Assembly: GCF_034718895.1 (NCBI RefSeq)
Contig: NZ_JAYERP010000001.1
Coordinates: 4,349,001-4,413,000, forward strand
Direction: 5' to 3'
DNA: 64,000 nucleotides
Source of the DNA: Paenibacillus phoenicis
Lineage (GTDB): Bacteria; Bacillota; Bacilli; Paenibacillales; Paenibacillaceae
Part shown: one piece after another, positions 18,191 to 25,019 of the stretch
How positions within the stretch are numbered: position 1 is the stretch's first letter
Layout of the letters: the number at the start of each line of letters is the position of its first letter
The notes under the pieces: model-generated
The model's input: the letters and a program-made list of their open reading frames with translations, nothing else
The model's database searches: none
Told to the model about the DNA's origin: nothing
Made by a program: the position numbers and the translations under genes

Positions 18191-18504
18191 TCGAATTCAT
18201 CCTCAATTCAGATAGTCTATGAGCTTCCTCACAATGATTACCATTTTACATGGATTAATTACGCCTGAGTATGACTAGAATGGGCCATATCGCGCCCTAA
18301 TCTCTGTCTAATTGTGTCTGATTTGTGAAGCTCGGCTAGCCAAGATTTGCATAAAACGTAAAAAGATTTGCACAAATATGCAGAATGTTTAAACAAAAAC
18401 ACTAACCTTGCATGTAAACTATTTAAAAAATGATTAGGGTCAATTACAATGGGGGTTAGTCTATGGGTTATGACGAGTTTGACCATAATGAAGGGGGATA
18501 TTAA
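18191..18504. promoter_or_regulatory. Divergent upstream region between copCD and the DAP dehydrogenase gene
   Basis: The region holds a 13-bp direct repeat, AGATTTGCAYAAA, at 18343-18355 and 18364-18376. The 21-bp offset is two helical turns, suggesting regulator binding. Near copCD the sequence AATGATTACCATT (about 18233-18245) is a near-palindrome resembling Fur-family metal boxes. Both are inferences from pattern only. Confidence 0.4.
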
Positions 18505-19479
18505 GTGGCAACAATTAATGTCGGTATCGTAGGTTACGGAAATTTGGGACGGGGCGTGGAAATGGCGCTGAAACAGAATCCCGATTTTCAACTGAAAGCG
18601 ATTTTTTCGCGCAGACAACCGGACGAGGTGGCAGCCGCTAGCGGCGTGGTTCATATTTCCGAAATTGAAAAATATAAAGGTGAAATCGACGTAATGATCT
18701 TGTGCGGCGGGTCGGCTACAGATCTGCCGGAGCAAGGGCCGCAATTGGCGGCGATGTTTAATACTGTCGATAGCTTTGATACGCATGCGAGAATTCCGGA
18801 ATACTTTGCGAAAGTCAACGAAGCAGCGGAGAAAGCAGGAACGGTCAGCGTCATTTCGACCGGATGGGATCCTGGCTTGTTCTCGCTGAACCGGCTTCTG
18901 GCCGAATCGGTGCTGCCGGAAGGAAAAGACTACACGTTCTGGGGCAAAGGCGTCAGCCAAGGGCACTCCGATGCGATTCGCCGCGTGGCGGGCGTGAAGA
19001 ACGGCGTTCAGTATACGATTCCGGTTGAGGCGGCGGTTGAGCGTGTGCGCCAAGGCGAAAATCCAGAATTGTCCACTCGCGAAAAACACCTACGCGAATG
19101 CTTCGTCGTTGCGGAGGAAGGGGCGGATCTGGCGAAGATTGAGCAGGAGATCAAGTCGATGCCAAACTATTTTGCGGATTACGACACAATTGTTCACTTC
19201 ATTAGTGAGGAAGAATTGAAGGCGAACCACTCCGCGATGCCGCACGGCGGTATGGTGCTACGCAGCGGCCGGACCGGCGCAAACAGCACGCAGCTGATCG
19301 AGTTCAGCCTGAAGCTGGACAGCAATCCAGAATTTACGGCTAGCGTGCTGGTTGCATACGCCCGCGCAGCGTACAAGCTATCGCAAGCTGGAGAGTCGGG
19401 GGCGAAAACAGTCTTCGATATTCCGTTCGGCCTGTTGTCGCCGAAATCGCCGGAGCAACTGCGTAAAGAGCTGTTGTAG
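18505..19479 (+). CDS. ddh: meso-Diaminopimelate D-dehydrogenase
   Basis: A 324-residue cytoplasmic NADPH enzyme that makes meso-diaminopimelate from tetrahydrodipicolinate in one step. It supplies lysine and peptidoglycan. The Rossmann motif is VGIVGYGNLGRGVEMAL. The substrate region has the Ddh hallmarks CGGSATDLPEQGP, NTVDSFDTHARI, STGWDPGLFSLNRL and FWGKGVSQGHSDAIRRV. The length equals that of known enzymes. The start is a GTG preceded by GAAGGGGG. It is monocistronic, closed by a terminator at 19560. Ddh is a shortcut found in only some Firmicutes. Confidence 0.96.
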   Translation: MATINVGIVGYGNLGRGVEMALKQNPDFQLKAIFSRRQPDEVAAASGVVHISEIEKYKGEIDVMILCGGSATDLPEQGPQLAAMFNTVDSFDTHARIPEYFAKVNEAAEKAGTVSVISTGWDPGLFSLNRLLAESVLPEGKDYTFWGKGVSQGHSDAIRRVAGVKNGVQYTIPVEAAVERVRQGENPELSTREKHLRECFVVAEEGADLAKIEQEIKSMPNYFADYDTIVHFISEEELKANHSAMPHGGMVLRSGRTGANSTQLIEFSLKLDSNPEFTASVLVAYARAAYKLSQAGESGAKTVFDIPFGLLSPKSPEQLRKELL

Positions 19480-19559
19480 GCAGAAGATTCCGCATACAGC
19501 GGGCGCGGCTTCATTTGGTTCGTCTATCTATGCGATAAATAGCATAAATATTGAGGTAA

Positions 19560-19614
19560 GAGGTTGTCCTGAAGGCAAGGGAAGTTTTGCTTAGGGGCAG
19601 CCTCTTTGTTTGTT
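19560..19614 (+). terminator. Intrinsic terminator after ddh
   Basis: GAGGTTGTCC pairs with GGGGCAGCCTC allowing wobble pairs, with an inner AAGGCAA/TTGCTT stem, then CTTTGTTTGTTT. Confidence 0.75.
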
Positions 19615-20022
19615 TGGTCTCAATCAAAAATGTCACGAAAACGTCACATTCTCCCTTGATATCAAGGGGAGATGTGGGGGTGTGAAGCAAAACGTAACAC
19701 GAAATATTGTGAACCGAATCACAAAATACGGATTATCTATGACAATTCTGCGAACTCTGGTAGGCTGAGACCGCATTGTGAACAATTATCAAAATCGCCG
19801 ATTTTTCCGGATAATGGCCGAAAATCGTCTTAAATCAACTTTTCATGCGATGTAAAGGATAAAAGTCACACTATATAATGTAATAATTTTACATAATTAA
19901 CATTCTATATGAATTGTTATTCAATCCCCCCTTTCCTAACATAAAAGTAGCTGATCGAACGAAGCCATTCCCGAAGCCTTGGGGGATGGTGTTCACAATG
20001 AAGAAAGGGGTATCGGTATCCT
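19615..20022 (+). promoter_or_regulatory. Long qox upstream region
   Basis: About 400 bp without a gene. Besides the Rex-like sites, TATAAT at 19874-19879 follows TGTAAA by 17 bp (weak -35). The sequence around it is very AT-rich. A 150-nt 5' leader would result from that promoter. Confidence 0.4.
19707..19724 (+). promoter_or_regulatory. Rex-like (or ResD-like) operator upstream of qoxA
   Basis: TTGTGAACCGAATCACAA matches the Rex consensus TTGTGAAnnnnTTCACAA with one mismatch. A second partial copy, TTGTGAACAATTATCAAA, lies at 19776-19793. Both also fit ResD half-sites. Either regulator would suit a terminal oxidase operon. Confidence 0.55.
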
Positions 20023-20964
20023 ATGAAAAGGAAAGGGTTGCTGTTAGCTTTATTTTCAGCCCTTCTTGTCCTCCTGACCGGGTGTAATCAGTTGACGGTG
20101 TTAGACCCGAAAGGTCCGGTGGCCAAGACCCAATCACAAGTCATCATTTTTTCGATTGTAACGATGGCCTTTATTTTGCTGGTCGTTTACACGCTGTACA
20201 TCTATATGTTAACGAAATATCGTGCTTCCAAAGCAGCGCCGGACTACGAACCGCCGCATGTGGAAGGCAGCAAATGGCTGGAAATCACTTGGATTACGAT
20301 TCCGATCATTATCGTAGCGGTGCTGTCGGTTGTGACCGTCCGCAGTACGTCGGCTGTAGAAAAAGTGCCGAAAGGCTATGAGGATCAAAAGCCGCTCGTG
20401 ATTTACGCCGCTTCCTCCAACTGGAAATGGCATTTTAGCTATCCGGAGGAAGGGATCGAGACCGTTAACTATGTGAACTTCCCAACGAACCGTCCAGTGG
20501 AGTTCCGGTTGTATTCGTACGGACCGATTACGAGCTTCTGGATTCCGCAGCTGGCGGGACAGAAATACGCGATGAGCGATATGGTGAATACGCTGAACAT
20601 CGTTGCCGAGCATGAAGGCTCGTATATGGGCAAGAACTCCAACTTCTCCGGTGAGGGCTTCGCACACATGGAATTTGAAGCGCTGGCCATGGCGCCTTCG
20701 GAATATGACAAATGGGTCAAAGAAGTGAAGGACACCGCTCCTGAGCTGACCGAGTCGGAGTTCGACAAGTTGCTGGAGACCGCGCATGTTGGCCGCCAAA
20801 CGTACAGCTCGACCCATCTGGACTTCCGTCCTGCACCGGAAGGGGAGAACGCCGGCCATAATCATGGCGGCGAGAACGGAAGCGAGGAGATGGACCACTC
20901 GACGATGGACCACTCCGACATGGACATGACGGAAGAATCTAGCGGACACGAAGCGCATAACTAA
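20023..20964 (+). CDS. qoxA: Cytochrome aa3 quinol oxidase subunit II
   Basis: A 313-residue lipoprotein subunit. The lipobox LLTGC gives Cys21, followed by two membrane helices (about 40-65 and 88-107) and a cupredoxin-fold domain. The CuA ligands of cytochrome c oxidases (CSELCG...H..M) are absent and GPITSFWIPQLAGQKYAMSD occupies the region, which identifies a quinol rather than cytochrome c oxidase. The C-terminal tail, about 277-313, carries six His and four Met (for example MDHSTMDHSDMDM), unusual for QoxA and suggestive of copper binding. It is first of four co-directional genes (qoxABCD). Its start follows AAAGGGG. Confidence 0.95.
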   Translation: MKRKGLLLALFSALLVLLTGCNQLTVLDPKGPVAKTQSQVIIFSIVTMAFILLVVYTLYIYMLTKYRASKAAPDYEPPHVEGSKWLEITWITIPIIIVAVLSVVTVRSTSAVEKVPKGYEDQKPLVIYAASSNWKWHFSYPEEGIETVNYVNFPTNRPVEFRLYSYGPITSFWIPQLAGQKYAMSDMVNTLNIVAEHEGSYMGKNSNFSGEGFAHMEFEALAMAPSEYDKWVKEVKDTAPELTESEFDKLLETAHVGRQTYSSTHLDFRPAPEGENAGHNHGGENGSEEMDHSTMDHSDMDMTEESSGHEAHN

Positions 20965-20988
20965 TCAACGGGAAGGGAGTACCTGAAC

Positions 20989-22962
20989 ATGAAATGGGAC
21001 GAATTTTTCGTCACGGGTGAGCCGATGATCTATGGCGCGATGGTCAGCATCGTTGTTGTATCGCTGGCGATAGTCATCGGTTTAACCTATTTTAAGAAAT
21101 GGGGCTGGCTGTGGCGCGAATGGTTAACGACCGTCGACCACAAGCGGATAGGCATCATGTATATCATCTCCGCACTGCTGATGCTCTTCCGCGGCGGCGT
21201 GGATGCGCTGCTCATGCGGGCGCAGCTGGCGGTACCGGAGAACGGACTGCTGGATGCGCAGCACTATAACGAAATTTTTACGACACACGGGGTCATTATG
21301 ATCCTGTTTATGGCGATGCCGTTTGTTGTCGGGTTGATGAACGTCGTAATCCCGCTGCAAATCGGCGCGCGTGACGTAGCATTCCCGCGTTTGAATGCCG
21401 TCAGCTTCTGGCTGTTTTTCGCTGGGGCGATGTTGTTTAATATCTCTTTCGTCATCGGGGGTTCCCCGGATGCCGGTTGGACGGCGTATTTCCCGCTGGC
21501 CAGCGTTGAGTTCAGCCCGAGCGTAGGTAACAACTATTACTCGATTGCGATTCAAATTGCAGGGATTGGGACACTGATGACCGCAGTGAACTTCCTGGTA
21601 ACGATCCTGAAAATGCGCGCACCAGGTATGACGTTGATGAAAATGCCGATGTTTACCTGGTCGATCCTCATTACGAACATCATTATTTTGTTTGCGTTCC
21701 CGGTATTAACCGTGGCGCTGGCACTGATGATGTTCGACCGCCTGTTTGGTACGCAGTTCTTTACGATGGCCAACGGCGGGATGGATATGCTCTGGGCCAA
21801 CCTGTTCTGGGTATGGGGCCATCCGGAGGTTTATATCGTTATTTTGCCGGCCTTCGGGATTTACAGTGAAGTCATTTCGACGTTCTCACGCAAAAACTTG
21901 TACGGCTATAAATCCATGGTATGGAGTATGATCGTTATTTCGCTGCTATCTTTTATCGTATGGGCGCACCACTTCTATACGATGGGTCACGGCGTCATGG
22001 TCAACGGGATCTTCTCGATTACGACGATGGCGATCGCCGTTCCAACCGGGGTTAAAATCTTCAACTGGCTGTTTACGCTGCAAAAAGGGCGCATCGAATT
22101 TACAACGCCAATGCTGTATTCCCTCGCCTTTATTCCGATCTTTACGATCGGTGGGGTGACCGGGGTCATGCTGGCGATGGCGAGCGCCGACTATCAATAC
22201 CATAATACGATGTTCCTGGTGGCGCATTTCCACTATGTGCTGATTCCAGGTACCGTATTCGCGGTGATCGCAGGGTTCTATTACTGGTTCCCGAAATTGT
22301 TCGGTTTCCGGCTCAACGAGCGTCAAGGCAAGCTGGCCTTCTGGATTATTGCCATTAGCTTTAACGTGACCTTCATGCCGTTGTTCTTCCTTGGTTTGAA
22401 AGGGATGACCCGGCGGATGTATACCTATTCGGAAAGCACAGGCTTTGGTCCGCTGAACCTGATCGCTTCGATCGGTGCGGTGGGGCTCGCCATCGGGTTT
22501 ATCGTGCTGGTGTACAACATTTACTGGAGCTTCCGTTATGCGGAGCGGGACAAAACCGGCGATCCTTGGAACGCACGTACGCTGGAATGGAGCACGCATT
22601 CTCCGGTGCCGGAGTACAACTTTGCGGTTGTGCCTAAAGTGGATTCGCTCGATCCGTTCTGGAAAGCGAAGAAAACGGGTAAATCGCTGTATACGGATAA
22701 AATCGAAGAGATTCATATGCCGAACAACAGCGGTCAACCGTTTATCCTGGGTGTGATTTTCTTTTTCTTCGGATTCTTTATGGTCTTTAGCTGGTGGGTA
22801 CCGGCGATTATCGCCGGCCTGGGGATTCTCGTCATGCTGGCGGTACGTTCGTTCGAACGCGACCACGGCCGACATATTCCGGTCAGCGAAATCATCAAAA
22901 CCGAGCAGGCTTTGGCCAATCGGTTGGACACGGATGCAGGATTGCGGGGTGAACACGCATGA
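20989..22962 (+). CDS. qoxB: Cytochrome aa3 quinol oxidase subunit I
   Basis: A 657-residue heme-copper oxidase core with about 14-15 membrane helices. Heme and CuB ligands are visible: the low-spin heme His in THGVIMILFMAMPF, CuB His and the cross-linked Tyr in WGHPEVYIVILPAFGIYSE, the paired His in VWAHHFYTMG, and the heme a3 / low-spin heme His pair in VAHFHYVLIPG. It reduces oxygen to water and pumps protons. The TGA stop overlaps the qoxC ATG (ATGA), showing translational coupling. The start is 24 bp after qoxA, preceded by GGGAAGGGAG. Confidence 0.97.
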   Translation: MKWDEFFVTGEPMIYGAMVSIVVVSLAIVIGLTYFKKWGWLWREWLTTVDHKRIGIMYIISALLMLFRGGVDALLMRAQLAVPENGLLDAQHYNEIFTTHGVIMILFMAMPFVVGLMNVVIPLQIGARDVAFPRLNAVSFWLFFAGAMLFNISFVIGGSPDAGWTAYFPLASVEFSPSVGNNYYSIAIQIAGIGTLMTAVNFLVTILKMRAPGMTLMKMPMFTWSILITNIIILFAFPVLTVALALMMFDRLFGTQFFTMANGGMDMLWANLFWVWGHPEVYIVILPAFGIYSEVISTFSRKNLYGYKSMVWSMIVISLLSFIVWAHHFYTMGHGVMVNGIFSITTMAIAVPTGVKIFNWLFTLQKGRIEFTTPMLYSLAFIPIFTIGGVTGVMLAMASADYQYHNTMFLVAHFHYVLIPGTVFAVIAGFYYWFPKLFGFRLNERQGKLAFWIIAISFNVTFMPLFFLGLKGMTRRMYTYSESTGFGPLNLIASIGAVGLAIGFIVLVYNIYWSFRYAERDKTGDPWNARTLEWSTHSPVPEYNFAVVPKVDSLDPFWKAKKTGKSLYTDKIEEIHMPNNSGQPFILGVIFFFFGFFMVFSWWVPAIIAGLGILVMLAVRSFERDHGRHIPVSEIIKTEQALANRLDTDAGLRGEHA

Positions 22963-23555
22963 AGGTAGATCATACTTTGCCTTTGGAATATCAAACGGAA
23001 GAGAACAGTAACCGGGTTCTTGGGTTCTGGCTGTTCCTGGGCGCGGAAATCGTGCTCTTCGCCACGCTGTTCTCGGTGTATCTGACGCTGTGGAACCGGA
23101 CCGGCAGCGGCCCGAACGGAGCGGAAATCTTCGAAATCGGACCGGTGCTGGGCGAAACGTTCTTGCTGTTGACCAGCAGCTTTACCTGCGGCTTGGCGGT
23201 ACACAGTATGCGTCTGGGGCTGAGAAAACCGTTTATGGCGTTCTTCGCCATCACGCTGCTGCTGGGCCTCGGGTTCCTTGGTATCGAGATTACCGAATTC
23301 GTTACGTACGTTCATGAAGGCGCAACGATGCAAACCAGTGCGTTCCTGTCGAGCTTGTTCGTCCTGCTGGGGACGCACGGCGCCCACGTAACGCTGGGGC
23401 TGCTGTGGGGCAGCGGGCTGATGATTCAGGTGAAACGCGAAGGGTTTACCCATGATACGGCGAACAAATCGTTTATTTTCTCGCTGTACTGGCACTTCCT
23501 GGACGTGGTCTGGATCTTCATCTTCAGCTTTGTATACTTGAAAGGACTGATGTGA
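22959..23555 (+). CDS. qoxC: Cytochrome aa3 quinol oxidase subunit III
   Basis: A 198-residue membrane subunit with five predicted helices, the length of QoxC. Recognisable motifs are NRVLGFWLFLGAEIVLFATLF at the first helix, LLGTHGAHVTLGLLW, and SLYWHFLDVVWIFIFSFVYL at the C-terminus. It stabilises the core and proton uptake path of the oxidase. It overlaps qoxB by four bases and ends one base before qoxD. Confidence 0.96.
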   Translation: MKVDHTLPLEYQTEENSNRVLGFWLFLGAEIVLFATLFSVYLTLWNRTGSGPNGAEIFEIGPVLGETFLLLTSSFTCGLAVHSMRLGLRKPFMAFFAITLLLGLGFLGIEITEFVTYVHEGATMQTSAFLSSLFVLLGTHGAHVTLGLLWGSGLMIQVKREGFTHDTANKSFIFSLYWHFLDVVWIFIFSFVYLKGLM

Positions 23556-23556
23556 C

Positions 23557-23841
23557 ATGAAAAAACTGTTCCCGATTCAACACGTCATGGGATATGTGTT
23601 CTCACTGATCCTTTCTGCTGTAGCGCTGTCGGTGGTATTCTGGGATATGTCGTTTGCCGTTGGCATGACGATCCTGCTTGTCTGCGCGGCCGTACAGATG
23701 TCGGTGCAGCTGTTCATGTTCATGCACATCGGCGAGAACCGCAGTAAAGGTGCATTGTATGCTAACCTCGTATACGCCCTGTTCGTCGGGCTAGTGACCG
23801 TGTTTGGTACCTTGCTGACGATGATTTGGGGTTACCAATAA
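23557..23841 (+). CDS. qoxD: Cytochrome aa3 quinol oxidase subunit IV
   Basis: A 94-residue membrane protein with three helices, as in QoxD. HVMGYVFSLILSAVALSVVFW starts the first helix. MSVQLFMFMHIGENRSKG is the conserved middle segment, and the last helix ends TLLTMIWGYQ. It assists assembly of the CuB centre in related oxidases. It is last in qoxABCD and followed by a strong terminator. Confidence 0.95.
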   Translation: MKKLFPIQHVMGYVFSLILSAVALSVVFWDMSFAVGMTILLVCAAVQMSVQLFMFMHIGENRSKGALYANLVYALFVGLVTVFGTLLTMIWGYQ

Positions 23842-23868
23842 GAGCACAGTCGAATATCAGAAAAAGAA

Positions 23869-23902
23869 ACCCGTTGTCACGTATGTGGCAGCGGGTTTTT
23901 TG
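23869..23902 (+). terminator. Intrinsic terminator of qoxABCD
   Basis: ACCCGTTGTCAC and GTGGCAGCGGGT form a 12-bp stem (two wobbles) around GTAT, followed by TTTTTT. Confidence 0.93.
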
Positions 23903-23929
23903 GCGTTAGCGGGGGAAGCTAGGATAGAA

Positions 23930-24130
23930 GAGTCGTTAACGCTAACGGACCGTAGCGCCGTTAAATGATGTTGGTTGGCGTTGACGGAGGGCTAGCGGAC
24001 TTCACGGCCGTTATTTTGCGGATTTTGCGAAGGGTGGGCCCTCTTACGTGTCAATAAGGTCCACAGGGTCCGTTAGTGCGGGAAATGAGCCGGGAAATGA
24101 CAGATAAGGTCTTTGAGGTCCGTTATGTTG
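23930..24130. repeat. Dispersed repeat family B (GTCCGTTA type), with inverted counterpart at 47114-47189
   Basis: The block 24051-24128 (TCAATAAGGTCC, CCGTTAGTGCGGGAAATG, CCGGGAAATG, ATAAGGTCTTTGAGGTCCGTTA) reads the same, with scattered differences, as the reverse complement of 47114-47189. The preceding 120 bp also carry several CGTTA/CGTTAACG-like elements. No coding potential is evident. Confidence 0.75.
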
Positions 24131-24153
24131 GAAAAAAAGTTGAACGGAGACTC

Positions 24154-24183
24154 TTTACATACCCCATGGGGGTATATTATAAT
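24154..24183 (+). promoter_or_regulatory. csoR promoter
   Basis: TTTACA (24154-24159) and TATAAT (24178-24183) lie 18 bp apart. The CsoR operator fills the spacer. Confidence 0.8.
24159..24175 (+). promoter_or_regulatory. CsoR operator 1
   Basis: ATACCCC-ATG-GGGGTAT is a perfect 7-3-7 inverted repeat of the known CsoR type. It lies between the -35 and -10 boxes of csoR, so apo-CsoR would block transcription and Cu(I) would relieve it. Confidence 0.85.
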
Positions 24184-24227
24184 GAGCGTACCACAGCAAA
24201 CCACGTTGGTTTGGAAAGGAGTCATGT

Positions 24228-24602
24228 ATGGCGAAGGTCGAGGGACAGGAACATTTGGCGTCCGCACACTGCGAGGAGCATGGCGGGCATCATAGCGTAT
24301 CGGAAACGGAGAATGGCAAGCCGGTACGGCGCAGCCACCATTCTGAAGCGATGAAGAGCAACCTGATCAGCCGATTGAACCGGATTGAAGGGCAAATCCG
24401 CGGAATCAAAGGGCTGATCGAGAGAGATACTTACTGTGACGATGTGCTGAACCAGATCGCCGCCGTGCAATCTGCGCTGAACAGCGTGGGCCGGCTGCTG
24501 CTGGAGGGACACATGAAGAGCTGCGTGATCGAGCGAATTCAAGCAGGTGAGACCGAAGTGCTCGACGAGCTGCTAGTCACGGTCAACAAGCTGATGAAAT
24601 AA
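24228..24602 (+). CDS. csoR: Copper-sensing repressor CsoR
   Basis: A 124-residue all-helical repressor. It has the Cu(I) ligand set Cys-His-Cys: TYCDDVLNQ, LEGHMKSC (the last Cys in KSCVIERI). The conserved core is LISRLNRIEGQIRGIKGLIE. The first 40 residues form a His/Glu-rich extension (EHLASAHCEEHGGHHS) that is longer than in Bacillus CsoR and might bind metal. Cu(I) binding releases the protein from GC-rich palindromes, which are visible at 24159 and 24971. It begins the csoR-copZ-copA cluster. The ATG follows AAAGGA. Confidence 0.95.
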   Translation: MAKVEGQEHLASAHCEEHGGHHSVSETENGKPVRRSHHSEAMKSNLISRLNRIEGQIRGIKGLIERDTYCDDVLNQIAAVQSALNSVGRLLLEGHMKSCVIERIQAGETEVLDELLVTVNKLMK

Positions 24603-24608
24603 CGGCGG

Positions 24609-24623
24609 AACCCCTGGGGGTAC
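24609..24623 (+). promoter_or_regulatory. Weak CsoR-like site upstream of copZ
   Basis: AACCCCTGGGGGTAC contains ACCCC and GGGGT separated by only two bases rather than the six-base geometry needed to match operators 1 and 3. It lies just upstream of copZ. Confidence 0.35.
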
Positions 24624-24667
24624 GCTGCAAGATGAAGCCATTATTAAACTCATGGGAGGAATTGTTC

Positions 24668-24868
24668 ATGCAAAATATTACGTTAAACGTTGAAGGTATG
24701 TCCTGCAATCATTGTGTCAAATCGGTAGAAGGAGCCATCGCCGGGCTGGGCGCTACAGGGAAAGTGGATCTGGCCGCGAAGAAGGTGGAAGTGACTTTCG
24801 ATGAAACGAAAGTGACGGTTGAACAAATCAAAGAAGCGATTGAGGATCAAGGATACGACGTCGTTTGA
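24668..24868 (+). CDS. copZ: Copper chaperone CopZ
   Basis: A 66-residue single heavy-metal-associated domain with GMSCNHCVKSVEGAI, the two Cys carrying Cu(I), and the ferredoxin-like pattern ending EQIKEAIEDQGYDVV. It shuttles Cu(I) in the cytoplasm to the CopA ATPase encoded next. I chose the ATG at 24668, seven bases after GGGAGGA; an upstream in-frame ATG at 24632 lacks a site. Confidence 0.96.
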   Translation: MQNITLNVEGMSCNHCVKSVEGAIAGLGATGKVDLAAKKVEVTFDETKVTVEQIKEAIEDQGYDVV

Positions 24869-24970
24869 TCCGAAGCCTTTTTCACGGACCTATAAGACGT
24901 GCGAGCGAATTAGCCGTGCGTCTTAAGGGACGGGGAGTGGGATGTGGAAGTATTTTTATTTGCCCTTGAT

Positions 24971-24987
24971 ATACCCCTATGGGGTAT
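24971..24987 (+). promoter_or_regulatory. CsoR operator 3, upstream of copA
   Basis: ATACCCC-TAT-GGGGTAT has the same 7-3-7 geometry as operator 1. It lies 33 bp ahead of the copA start, so copA has its own copper control. Confidence 0.82.
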
Positions 24988-25019
24988 GAAATATGCGGGT
25001 TTTGAGATGGAGGATTGTC

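Noticed and set aside
18259-19089. 276-codon minus-strand open frame
   Set aside because: Antisense to ddh; composition is His/Arg/Phe-rich with no domain.
20023-20964. Cytochrome c oxidase subunit II (CoxB)
   Set aside because: CuA ligands are missing and the qox gene order and motifs fit quinol oxidase subunit II.
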